Shown here: positions 1-7,385 of the stretch, one piece after another
How positions within the stretch are numbered: position 1 is the stretch's first letter
How the letters are laid out: each line of letters begins with the position of its first letter
Assembly (NCBI GenBank): GCA_001510275.1
Contig: LFEY01000031.1
Span: forward strand, 1 to 43,700
DNA length: 43,700 bases
Source: Thaumarchaeota archaeon casp-thauma3
GTDB taxonomy: Archaea > Thermoproteota > Nitrososphaeria > Nitrososphaerales > Nitrosopumilaceae
Direction: 5' to 3'
Translations under genes and position numbers: made by a program
The notes under the pieces: generated by a model
Seen by the model: the letters and a program-made list of their open reading frames with translations, nothing else
The model's database searches: none
What the model was told of the DNA's origin: nothing

Positions 1-41
1 GTCATAAACCAAAAGATGAAAAGGTGTTACCTAAGAAATGA
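1..41 (+). CDS. C-terminal tail of a gene entering from the left (partial)
   Basis: Frame 3 reads a lysine-rich tail, HKPKDEKVLPKK, and stops with TGA at 39-41. Its charged composition is typical of a protein C-terminus. Frame 1 is also open here but its translation is Asn/Cys-rich and not protein-like. Nothing can be said about function. A weak call, because only twelve codons are visible. Confidence 0.35.
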   Translation, partial: HKPKDEKVLPKK

Positions 42-137
42 CCACAAAAGATTACCAGACATAATCTTACAACAAATTTCTTTTCTTAATATTATTTTTT
101 CAACAAACTATATGAACAATGCATCTTGTAATTACTT

Positions 138-632
138 TCATAATTTTTTGGTCAAGTAATCAAACCCTTCCTCGATTGTAGGCAGTTCATATTTTTCGAT
201 TTGTTCCTCGACAAGCATTGCAGGAATTGATTTGCTTTCGATAACCTTTCTATGTTCCAATCTTTGCCAAATAACATTCTCCGGAGTAACAAAGTACACT
301 CCTTTGAAGATAATTGTTTTTCCATATTTTCTTGCCATTTCCCTGAGTTTCAAAATAAGACTACACCTCATTTCAGAGCCCAGGTTAGTTCTGTCAATCA
401 CAAAATCTTTGTCGTTTCTTATACAGTATTCAATGTCCTCGTAAAAGTACTTTGTAAATTTCTTGAATATTCCAGTTGACTGTGATATCTTAAATGCGTT
501 ATCATAACTTACTCCAAGTATACTTGCCTGTTCTTCGACATATTTGTCTGTGGAACAAATTACCTGATCTAAGGTCTTGGCATGAGTAGACTTGCCACTT
601 CCGCTTGTGCCAACTAAGATTGTTGTTAACAT
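138..632 (-). CDS. Small P-loop kinase (AAA_33 / polynucleotide-kinase-like)
   Basis: A 164-aa ATP-binding protein. The Walker A motif GTSGSGKST sits at residues 8-16. A STDKY segment (about 27-31) and the VIDRTNL strand (about 79-85) match the layout of AAA_33-type kinases related to the kinase domain of T4 polynucleotide kinase, where that Asp/Thr region contacts substrate. An arginine-rich lid, QRLEHRK, lies near residue 124-130. The family phosphorylates RNA/DNA 5' ends or small molecules, and the substrate here cannot be read from the sequence. The gene is monocistronic and leftward. The ATG start lies directly before the P-loop strand, as is usual for these short kinases. Confidence 0.7.
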   Translation of the reverse strand: MLTTILVGTSGSGKSTHAKTLDQVICSTDKYVEEQASILGVSYDNAFKISQSTGIFKKFTKYFYEDIEYCIRNDKDFVIDRTNLGSEMRCSLILKLREMARKYGKTIIFKGVYFVTPENVIWQRLEHRKVIESKSIPAMLVEEQIEKYELPTIEEGFDYLTKKL

Positions 633-698
633 TTCTCATCAATACAATAAACATTCAATGCAAAAACACCATTTGATATTTTAACTAGAAAATCATTC

Positions 699-806
699 CT
701 AAGCTATAGATCTTGCTTTTTGGGCTCTATCCCTTTTACAGATAGTACAATACTCCTCTGAGGAATTACGATTAATTGGAGTTAAACAATCATGGCAATA
801 TTTCAT
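699..806 (-). CDS. 35-aa zinc-binding microprotein
   Basis: A short ORF from ATG to TAG carrying two CxxC pairs: YCHDC at residues 3-7 and YCTIC at 20-24. This gives a Cys4 zinc site about 12 residues apart, followed by a basic tail (KRDRAQKARS). Single tiny zinc fingers like this are common in Nitrososphaerota and are missed by length cut-offs. No function can be assigned; nucleic acid or protein binding is a guess. The four cysteines in correct spacing make chance unlikely. Confidence 0.55.
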   Translation of the reverse strand: MKYCHDCLTPINRNSSEEYCTICKRDRAQKARSIA

Positions 807-942
807 GATTACTAAATGTTAAACCAGGTATATTAAGAAAACAAACTGAATATTCCAAAGATACTATAATTCTTCATGTATTGCATATGGAAAGAACTCT
901 GAAATTAATTCCACATTAGTTACAGAATGGTGGTTACCACAA

Positions 943-1053
943 TCAAGATACAAACTGAAAACGGTCTTGTTTGTATCCTTCTTGCAATTTACCTTCTATA
1001 GGAATACGATTCCCACAAAATTGACAATAGTTGTTTTTATCAAGATGCCTTCT
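943..1053 (-). pseudogene. Zinc-finger gene remnant
   Basis: The frame ending in TGA at 943-945 encodes about 37 residues with a YCQFCGNRIP knuckle near the start. It has no ATG, GTG or TTG after the in-frame tandem stops (TGA TAA) just upstream. The frame above those stops reads FCQ, which could be the lost first half of the finger. It is either a decayed gene or chance. Confidence 0.25.
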
Positions 1054-1169
1054 TTATCATTGGCAGAAAATTGAAACGTCATACCTTAGAATGAAAATCA
1101 GATAGTAAAAACTTTCATTATTTTGATAATTATAGATCATTTTTTATCTTAGAAGTGTGTATTAGTATT

Positions 1170-1280
1170 AGGAAGCCAACACAATAACCTATTGTCATAA
1201 AGCTCCCATCGTGTTACTGGTGTCGCATACATACGGCATCACGTAAAGGGTGAGTATAGTTGGCTTCTTGGTATTTTTTT
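1170..1280 (+). ncRNA. Candidate free-standing structured RNA (about 105 nt)
   Basis: The outer stem 1172-1180/1259-1267 is 9 perfect pairs and extends outward by G-U and A-U. Inside are a hairpin 1181-1186/1190-1195 (6 perfect pairs, 3-base loop) and a long arm with CTC/GAG and CC/GG (1203-1207/1249-1254, one bulge), TTAC/GTAA (1214-1217/1243-1246) and GGUGUCG/CGGCAUC (1219-1225/1234-1240). A TATA-like ttttatctt at 1142-1150 would start transcription at about 1172. Seven T residues follow at 1274-1280. I do not recognise the family. A 5S rRNA was considered, but the first arm is far too short. Confidence 0.5.
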
Positions 1281-1461
1281 CAAGATTCAAATCCCTAGAG
1301 GCTTGAAGCATTTTTGGAATTAATTTTAGATTAATTGGAATGATTCTGTCTGAAAGTGAAAATATGAATAGAAAGTTATGAAGTTAATAATTATTTTTTT
1401 ACAAGTTTCTTAAATAATTTTTAGGCACGAATTTTTCGTTTAGGATATAGCTAAATAAATT

Positions 1462-3345
1462 CTAGCTAAGTTTAGGAACAAAGATGTAGATAATTGCAAT
1501 TATCTCTAGTCTACCAAATATCATCAAAAATCCCAAAACCATCTTTGTAGCAGAATCTGTATCTGTGTCAATTACTCCTGCTGATAGTCCACTCGTAGTG
1601 ATAACTCCTACTGCCTCAAAGAATGCATCTTGGTATGGCACATCCTCAATTGCTGCAAGATGTAATCCTGTAATTGCAGCAATTGTAGGAAATAGTGCAA
1701 TAATGATTATCGTAGATATGAGTTCTTTTTTTGTTTGATTTGATAATTCGGCTCTTTTTACTTTATTAACAAAAGATCCGATATCCCTCAAGTGGAATAG
1801 TCTAAATATTTTCAAACCTCCTGCAGTTGAGAATCCACATCCCCCAATCAACATCAAAATTATCAAAATAGTGTGGGCTCCACCATTAAGTCCTACAAGA
1901 CTTTCTTGTTGAAGTCCTGCAGTGGTACTAGCTGATACAGAATAAAATGCACTTTGTAAAGGATCAAGTCCGCTAACTGCCACAAATAAGATCGTCGCAC
2001 TACCTAAAATTGCAAAGTATGTGAGAACCTCCTTTCCAAGTTTTGGTGAAAGAAATTTTTTCCTAACAAACGCATAGTGAAATGTAAATGGTAATGCCCC
2101 AAGTATCATTGCACCCATCAAGACTATGTATTCTTGCCAAAGTAAATCATCAAGAATTGTAGATGTGGGGAGGAATCCTCCTGTTGAAAGAGTACTCATA
2201 GCCAATGAGAAATTATCAAGTATGTCTCTTTCACCAAAGAAATACAATAGGGTTGCAACAATCACAATGTAAATTGAAAAAATGACTGTGATGGTCAAGA
2301 AAAGTTCTTTCATGTGAAGTGTTCTTCCTGATATGAAACCACGCATAGATTGTAGTTTTGATTCTGGATAAAATGCGGTAATTACCAAGTAAATAAAACT
2401 CATGCCACCTACAAGCTGTGTGTAGCTTCGAAAGAATGTAAAACTCTGAGAGAGATTTTCTGGCTCATCAAATAATGATATTCCACCAGTTGTAAATCCT
2501 GCAGCACTTGAAAAGAACGCATTTGCAAATACATCTACACTACTTTCATCACTTGGAAATACATACAGATACGGAACAGTTCCAACTAGTGATAGTAAAA
2601 ATAGACTAGAAAATACCAGGATAGATGCCTGCTGTAAGTTGAGACTTGATTTTTCACCATAAGAGTTTAGAAAGAATCCAGTAATTAGCAAAAGAACTGT
2701 AGTTAGGTAAATTCCAGTAGCAATTACTGTATCTTCTAAAACTGTTGCGACAAGAGCAGGTACAAGCAACAAAACTCCTGCAAATTGCAATACAAAACCT
2801 AAGTTACCCAGAACTGCTTTTACAGGTGGACTCAAAAGGCGAGGAGCAGTGGCAGTAGCGTTTCTGATTACATTTGCAATAGTTGTCTGAAGGATCATAC
2901 CGACAACTTGATTTTTCTTTGATAGTACGGGAAGTTTTCTAATGTCATTATTTCTCATTTTATGCAAAGCGTCTTGCAATGTCGCCTTTTCATTAATTGT
3001 AATAAGTGGGGTACTCATAATGTCCTTTAGTGTAGTAGCTTCGGCGTAAACTGTAATGTCGCCCACTTTACTTAGAATGTCTTCATCTGTGACAATTCCA
3101 ACTGGAAGATTTTTTTCATTAGTAACAATAATGTCATCTGTTTCATAGTTATGCAACATTCTAGCTGCATCTCTAGTTTGTGTATTCAGACTAAGGATCA
3201 ATACATCCTTGTCCATGTATTCTGTAACATACTTGCTTAGAACGTATGAAACTGCACGTTCTGGATTTGTTGACATTAAGCTACCCACAGTTGGGGATTT
3301 TAAATAATTTTGGGTTGCTCGATAATCTTGATTGTTAAAAAACAA
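1462..3345 (-). CDS. trkH: CBS-TrkH potassium transporter
   Basis: A 627-aa membrane protein. Residues about 40-160 form a pair of CBS domains (motifs VGIVTDEDIL and VVGMILQ), which in other proteins bind adenine nucleotides. From about residue 175 a TrkH/KtrB-type channel follows. The four pore loops are visible as SSAAGFTTGG, STLSTGGF, ASTTAGL and ITTSGLSAG, each with the filter glycine. Such proteins take up K+ together with a cytosolic TrkA/KtrA ring, and none is encoded nearby. The N-terminal CBS pair is unusual for TrkH and suggests direct nucleotide gating in place of, or besides, TrkA. The gene is divergent from the DUF151 gene across 63 bases. Confidence 0.88.
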   Translation of the reverse strand: MFFNNQDYRATQNYLKSPTVGSLMSTNPERAVSYVLSKYVTEYMDKDVLILSLNTQTRDAARMLHNYETDDIIVTNEKNLPVGIVTDEDILSKVGDITVYAEATTLKDIMSTPLITINEKATLQDALHKMRNNDIRKLPVLSKKNQVVGMILQTTIANVIRNATATAPRLLSPPVKAVLGNLGFVLQFAGVLLLVPALVATVLEDTVIATGIYLTTVLLLITGFFLNSYGEKSSLNLQQASILVFSSLFLLSLVGTVPYLYVFPSDESSVDVFANAFFSSAAGFTTGGISLFDEPENLSQSFTFFRSYTQLVGGMSFIYLVITAFYPESKLQSMRGFISGRTLHMKELFLTITVIFSIYIVIVATLLYFFGERDILDNFSLAMSTLSTGGFLPTSTILDDLLWQEYIVLMGAMILGALPFTFHYAFVRKKFLSPKLGKEVLTYFAILGSATILFVAVSGLDPLQSAFYSVSASTTAGLQQESLVGLNGGAHTILIILMLIGGCGFSTAGGLKIFRLFHLRDIGSFVNKVKRAELSNQTKKELISTIIIIALFPTIAAITGLHLAAIEDVPYQDAFFEAVGVITTSGLSAGVIDTDTDSATKMVLGFLMIFGRLEIIAIIYIFVPKLS

Positions 3346-3388
3346 TTTACCTTCGATCTCTGCTATTTGGTCTCAATATTTTTACTAT

Positions 3389-3397
3389 CTTTATAAG
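3389..3397 (+). promoter_or_regulatory. TATA box of the DUF151 gene
   Basis: The sequence ctttataag is a clear archaeal TATA box. A start of transcription about 26 bases downstream falls near 3419. This is after the first two ATGs of the next ORF and just before the third (3427), so the true protein start may be 3427 with a nearly leaderless mRNA. Confidence 0.5.
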
Positions 3398-3408
3398 GAC
3401 TGAACACG

Positions 3409-3849
3409 ATGTTTATGCGTAATACGATGGATATTGATCAAGCACAAGAGCCTGATTATGAATCAGTCAAAATTGATTACGCTGGATTTGTTGATCCTTA
3501 TGCCGTTGAAGGAATGGTTATTCTAAAGTCTGATAGTGGAAAAGAATTTCACATGAGGGCATTTTCTGGTGAAGTTGTAAGGCACATCTCGAGTTTTGCT
3601 GAAAATGAAGAACCAGTACCATCAATTTACAAGATGGTTGAAGAAATTTGTGAGGAAAATGAATTGATTCTAGTTAAAGTGAAAATCTATGAAAGTGGTG
3701 AAGTATTAAGAGCAAATCTATACTTTACAGGTAAAAAAGACCTTGTTTTAAAAAATTATCGTGCATCTGATGCCATGGCACTTGCATCATTTTACAATAT
3801 TCCAATTCTTGTCAGAAAGAATCTACTCAAAGAAACCATGGACGTCTAA
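3409..3849 (+). CDS. Bifunctional nuclease domain protein (DUF151/BFN)
   Basis: The 146-aa product matches the DUF151 (bifunctional nuclease) fold along its whole length: FVDPYAVEGMVILKS near residue 28, then GKEFHMRAFSGEVVRHI, and the family signature RASDAMALASFYNIPILV at about 118-135. Characterised plant and Thermotoga members are dimeric nucleases acting on DNA and RNA; activity here is inferred. Three candidate ATG starts lie at 3409, 3415 and 3427. The upstream TATA box favours 3427, which would remove six residues. The neighbouring TrkH gene is divergent. Confidence 0.8.
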   Translation: MFMRNTMDIDQAQEPDYESVKIDYAGFVDPYAVEGMVILKSDSGKEFHMRAFSGEVVRHISSFAENEEPVPSIYKMVEEICEENELILVKVKIYESGEVLRANLYFTGKKDLVLKNYRASDAMALASFYNIPILVRKNLLKETMDV

Positions 3850-4018
3850 AATTAAATTTTCCATAATTCATCTTATTCAAAAAAATTATCTGAAAATATT
3901 TTCTTAATTTTGTAAAAATATGCTTCATAATTCGGCAAACTCATCAACCATCAGTTATAGCTTAGTTTTTTGATTAATCATCAGCAGTTCTACTTGTAAG
4001 TTCTATGGTATATTATTA

Positions 4019-4315
4019 TTGTATGTAAAAAACCAGAACCTTTTTGATACGATTAAAATACTTTGTAGTGTGGTTAATTTTGAAAAAATCTACAAAAAAG
4101 TTGCATTACGTGTAATTCAAAGATGTCACGGTGAAATCAAAATTACAAAACATGGGAAAATCCTTGAAGTGTATGATTTAAAACGTCATATCTGGAGCAA
4201 GGGACTTGCAGGTCTTATAATAAAAGAAGAATGCAAAGATGCTGATCTTAAGGATTGGGAGACGGCAAATGTTCGAAGTTATGTTATTCAAGAATTACTT
4301 GCAAAATCTGATTAG
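4019..4315 (+). CDS. Conserved-looking unknown protein, 98 aa
   Basis: Not recognised. The ORF opens with TTG at 4019. It is a basic protein with alternating hydrophobic and lysine residues (ILCSVVNFEKIYKKVALRVI), a central beta-like part (GEIKITKHGKILEVYDL) and an acidic-to-basic C-terminal helix. No cysteine pairs or membrane segments are seen. The stop codon overlaps that of the next leftward gene by 4 bases, a tight convergent arrangement that supports both frames being real. Confidence 0.55.
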   Translation: MYVKNQNLFDTIKILCSVVNFEKIYKKVALRVIQRCHGEIKITKHGKILEVYDLKRHIWSKGLAGLIIKEECKDADLKDWETANVRSYVIQELLAKSD

Positions 4316-4572
4316 TATGCCACTTTTCTAATCAAGTGTGGTTCTTTTAGCATTATGATGTCATCTTTTTTTGATGACAATTCTACCTGTTTGAGATTAT
4401 GATTTGTAGTTATGATTAATGCTTCACAACGAGTGCAGAGAATTGTATTTCCATTTGATCTTTCTTCTCTAATGATGTCTTTTTCTAATTTGTCTTCTTT
4501 TTGACAAGTAGGACAAAGCCTAGGCTCTTTTGCTATGATGATGATCTCTTTGATGAAGATAGTTCTGCTCAT
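4312..4572 (-). CDS. Zinc-ribbon protein, 86 aa
   Basis: Two CxxC knuckles, LCPTC (about residue 18) and LCTRC (about residue 45), are separated by a charged 20-odd-residue stretch, giving a Cys4 zinc ribbon. The frame is open 15 codons further upstream (to 4617), but that extension is hydrophobic and unlike the rest, so the ATG at 4572 (MSRTIF) is preferred. No enzyme motif is present; binding to nucleic acid or to a protein partner is a guess. It overlaps the end of the rightward gene by 4 bases. Confidence 0.55.
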   Translation of the reverse strand: MSRTIFIKEIIIIAKEPRLCPTCQKEDKLEKDIIREERSNGNTILCTRCEALIITTNHNLKQVELSSKKDDIIMLKEPHLIRKVAY

Positions 4573-4767
4573 TATTATCTGGATTCTGATTGGTAAAAAA
4601 AGAGTTTGTGTTGTCAATTGGCATCCAGCAATTTTATCTCAAACATCAAACCGTTTTAATTATTTGAGACAAAACGTTGAGTATTCAACATATTTCTCAA
4701 TCTAGCCAATTAACAAAGATAGGTAATTTTTACTGGAAATATATTTTTAGATTTTTTTTGGGATGCT

Positions 4768-5859
4768 TTATGTTACTATTTCATCAAGACGCCCTTCTTC
4801 TTGGGCTCGTTTAATCTCCATTGCAATTCGTCTACCAACACCAAATGTCTTACCATACTGATACTTTGTGTACGGGCTTGTAGTAGCAACTATTGGATTT
4901 CCAGGAACTCGTAGGGATACGTCATATACTATTAACTCCAAATCTTTTGTAATCACACTTTGAAGTGAGAATGGACCAATAATTCCTGGAGCGTATTCTT
5001 TTTTGACAGCTGCTACAAATTTGTCTCCCATCTTGATTACTTTTTCAAGTAATGACTCTCTAATACTTGCAGGTGTATGTCCTACCTCAATGTTTTGTAC
5101 ATCTACATCAATGTCTAATTGCTGTTTTGCAGGTAGTGCATTATAATCATGGATGTTTGTTTGTAACCTTCTTTCAATTCCAATAAAATCAACTTGATCT
5201 GAAATTGGTGTATGAAAGAAATTAAAATTCATGTAAGTTCCTATAACTAATTCTTCAATACTTGATTTTTCTAGATCTTTTCTTGAAATGATTCCTTGTT
5301 TGATTTTTGCCTCTGATTTTTCCTTGTAATCCTTGTACGATGAAACTGTAAAGAACGCTCTTTCTAAAGGTCTCTTTTTTTCTTGAACCTTTACAATACA
5401 AGGTCTGTTGATTCTTTTTATGTCTTTGAATAATTTAGGATATTTTATTCTGGCTTTCTCTAAAAGATAGTATTGTCCTTTTTTTGCTGTTCTTTCTTCT
5501 GCTTGGAATAATTTTCTATTTCCAAAAATCGGCACTTTGAATGTGTTTTCTATTGTTTTGTATCCAAGATAAACAGTAAGTGATCTGTGTGGAACTATGA
5601 TTGTATTTGACTCACGTAATTTTTTCTGAATTTTGGCTGAAGCCATGTCTTTGAATTTATCTAACACGATAATCTCATCTGCAATTCTTCCAAATCTTTG
5701 ATATGGTACTTCTCTTCCTTTTTGACAAAAAACACTAGTTTGAAAGTCCTCGTCTTTTGCACCATCCATCACTTCAAGTGCAGAGTGACTTCCCAAAACT
5801 CCTATTCTGACATCTGAATAATCATTTACGATCTTTTTGATCTCAGAACTCTTAATCAT
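4768..5859 (-). CDS. purP: PurP, formate-dependent AICAR ligase
   Basis: A 363-aa ATP-grasp enzyme that formylates AICAR to FAICAR with formate and ATP, the archaeal replacement for the transformylase half of PurH. Family landmarks are the N-terminal LGSHSALEVMDGAKDEGF-like segment (here VLGSHSALEVMDGAKDEDF, residues 21-39), IVPHRSLTVYLGY (about 89), RPCIVKVQEKKRPLERAFF (mid-domain), and a C-terminal SLRVPGNP followed by YGKTFGVGRRIAMEI. The length is normal. It stands apart from, and opposite to, the main purine block 3 kb downstream, so it probably has its own promoter. IMP cyclohydrolase is not in the window. Confidence 0.93.
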   Translation of the reverse strand: MIKSSEIKKIVNDYSDVRIGVLGSHSALEVMDGAKDEDFQTSVFCQKGREVPYQRFGRIADEIIVLDKFKDMASAKIQKKLRESNTIIVPHRSLTVYLGYKTIENTFKVPIFGNRKLFQAEERTAKKGQYYLLEKARIKYPKLFKDIKRINRPCIVKVQEKKRPLERAFFTVSSYKDYKEKSEAKIKQGIISRKDLEKSSIEELVIGTYMNFNFFHTPISDQVDFIGIERRLQTNIHDYNALPAKQQLDIDVDVQNIEVGHTPASIRESLLEKVIKMGDKFVAAVKKEYAPGIIGPFSLQSVITKDLELIVYDVSLRVPGNPIVATTSPYTKYQYGKTFGVGRRIAMEIKRAQEEGRLDEIVT

Positions 5860-5956
5860 ACTATGCTTAGATTATAGGATCTAATATAGCTAATTTTCAA
5901 TTTATTCGAGCGTAGAAAATCAGAAGATTTTTTTTAATTGATATCTAATTTTAGAT

Positions 5957-6094
5957 ATGCTGTATTATTTTGAACTACAAATGGCCGGAGTAATCTTACT
6001 AACTGCAATGGCAGTAGGTGGGATCTCTTTGTGGCTTAAACGAAGAAAAACAAGAAAAGAGTTAGAAAATGCTGCAGAAAACAATGAAACTTAA
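5957..6094 (+). CDS. 45-aa single-span membrane microprotein
   Basis: An ORF from ATG 5957 to TAA. One transmembrane helix (about residues 9-26, GVILLTAMAVGGISLWL) is followed at once by a basic stop-transfer RRKTRK cluster and an acidic tail. The N-terminus is therefore predicted outside and the tail in the cytoplasm. An internal ATG at 5981 would still keep the helix. It lies alone between purP and ubiX. Function unknown. Confidence 0.5.
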   Translation: MLYYFELQMAGVILLTAMAVGGISLWLKRRKTRKELENAAENNET

Positions 6095-6160
6095 AATATC
6101 TAGTGCTAAACAAATTTTTCTATCTAATACATAAAATACTCTAGTTTCTAAGATTAATTA

Positions 6161-6718
6161 TTGAAACTAGTAATTGGCATCACCGGTAGCACTGGAGTAA
6201 TTTATGGAATTCGAATGTTAGAGACTTTAAAAAAACTTGATGTTGAAACTCACTTGATAATGTCAGAGTGGGCTGAAAAATGTATTTCCATGGAAACTGA
6301 ATATACAATTGATTATGTAAAATCACTTGCAACTAATACTTCTGATGAAAAAAATATGGCATCAAGTGTTTCAAGTGGGACTCATAGAGTTGATGGAATG
6401 ATTGTTGCCCCTTGTAGTATGAAAACATTGTCTGCAATTGCAAATGGATATGATGATACATTAATTGCAAGAGCTGCTGGTGTTACGATTAAAGAATCAC
6501 GAAAATTAATTTTGATGGTAAGAGAAACTCCACTTTCTGCAATTCATTTAGAAAATATGTTAAAGTTATCTAGATTGGGAATTGTAATTTTACCTCCTGT
6601 AACCGAGTTTTATACAAAACCTAAATCAATTAATGATATTGTCAATCATGGAGTTGGAAAGTGCTTGGATCAATTTGATATAGAGCACGATTTATACCCT
6701 CGATGGGGTACTTTCTAA
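6161..6718 (+). CDS. ubiX: UbiX-type flavin prenyltransferase
   Basis: A 185-aa flavoprotein of the UbiX/Pad1 family, which prenylates FMN to make the cofactor of UbiD decarboxylases. Seen here: the N-terminal nucleotide motif GITGSTGVIYGIRMLE (residues 6-21), MIVAPCSMKTLSAIANG (about 80-96), LIARAAGVTIKESRKLILMVRETPLSAIHLENM (the conserved arginine/glutamate core, about 101-133) and PPVTEFYTKP. The ORF starts with TTG, placed exactly where the family starts. No UbiD gene is in the window. The SRPBCC gene begins 7 bases after its stop, so the two are probably co-transcribed. Confidence 0.92.
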   Translation: MKLVIGITGSTGVIYGIRMLETLKKLDVETHLIMSEWAEKCISMETEYTIDYVKSLATNTSDEKNMASSVSSGTHRVDGMIVAPCSMKTLSAIANGYDDTLIARAAGVTIKESRKLILMVRETPLSAIHLENMLKLSRLGIVILPPVTEFYTKPKSINDIVNHGVGKCLDQFDIEHDLYPRWGTF

Positions 6719-6725
6719 ATTACAG

Positions 6726-7154
6726 TTGTCAAAGTTTTCTTTAGAAAGAACAATTAATGCAAACAGAGATACTGTCTATGAAATATTGTCAAATTATGAA
6801 AATTATCAAAAATTAGTTCCTCAACATTTCCCATCTGTTAGAGTACGCTCTGTTAGAGAAAATATCTCAGTAGTGGAAGAGCACATGAATCTTGGAGATA
6901 AAGAATTGTTAATTATGGCAAAGCATGTTACTAAACCCCCAGTATTACATGAGGTTTTTATTATTGGTGGTGATGCTAAAGGGAGTTATATCAAAGAGCA
7001 GTTAATCGAAGTTTCAGAAGGAACTAGAATCATAGTTGATGTGGATTTGAAACTAAAGGGTAAAATGAAGATGTCAAGTATATTTAGAAAAAACAAATTT
7101 GAAGAAGAATATACTAAAATTTTAGATGATTTTGTAAAAATTGCTGAAAACTAG
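6726..7154 (+). CDS. SRPBCC/START-like lipid- or ligand-binding protein
   Basis: A 142-aa protein with the helix-grip layout: an N-terminal strand and helix (SLERTINANRDTVYEILSNYENYQKLVPQHFPSV), five to six central strands (including GTRIIVDVDLKLKG), and a long C-terminal helix (FEEEYTKILDDFVKIAEN). Coq10-like and polyketide-cyclase members bind isoprenoid or aromatic ligands. The position right behind ubiX suggests a role with prenylated compounds, which is inference. TTG start, 7 bases from the ubiX stop. The last four bases overlap the end of convergent tatA. Confidence 0.7.
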   Translation: MSKFSLERTINANRDTVYEILSNYENYQKLVPQHFPSVRVRSVRENISVVEEHMNLGDKELLIMAKHVTKPPVLHEVFIIGGDAKGSYIKEQLIEVSEGTRIIVDVDLKLKGKMKMSSIFRKNKFEEEYTKILDDFVKIAEN

Positions 7155-7360
7155 TCTGATTTTACTTCTTTATCTTTGGCAACGTTGTCTATTTCGTCCT
7201 TAAAGTCTTTGAGTTCTTTATCTGCTTCCATCTTTCCTTTCTCAAACTCTCCTTTGGCTTTACCAAATGTCTTTGCAAGTTGTGGAATCTTTTTTGCACC
7301 AAAAATTAACACCCCAACAACTATAATTAATATGATAATTTCTGGACCTACAACTGTCAT
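7151..7360 (-). CDS. tatA: TatA, twin-arginine translocase pore subunit
   Basis: A 69-aa protein with the standard TatA plan: one N-terminal transmembrane helix (about residues 5-21, ending in GVLIFGAKKIPQLA with the family FG-x-KKxP hinge), an amphipathic helix (AKTFGKAKGEFEKG), and a charged Lys/Asp/Glu tail. It assembles with TatC to export folded proteins across the cell membrane. The gene follows tatC directly on the same strand after a gap of 25 bases, so the two form an operon. Confidence 0.93.
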   Translation of the reverse strand: MTVVGPEIIILIIVVGVLIFGAKKIPQLAKTFGKAKGEFEKGKMEADKELKDFKDEIDNVAKDKEVKSD

Positions 7361-7385
7361 AACAAAAATTTCATTGATTTTGAAT

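Noticed and set aside
1170-1280. 5S rRNA
   Set aside because: The outer helix is similar in size, but the first arm is a 15-base hairpin rather than the long helix II-III arm, and the conserved loops are missing.
3921-4010. Possible C/D-box guide RNA on the minus strand (TGATGA, CTGA and TGATGA in order)
   Set aside because: The C, D' and C' boxes can be read, but no terminal D box (CTGA) follows at a usable distance, so the kink-turn cannot close.
4637-4670. Hairpin TCTCAAA...TTTGAGA as a regulatory element
   Set aside because: Seven pairs across a 19-base loop in AT-rich DNA is not enough, and no T-tract or promoter is linked to it.
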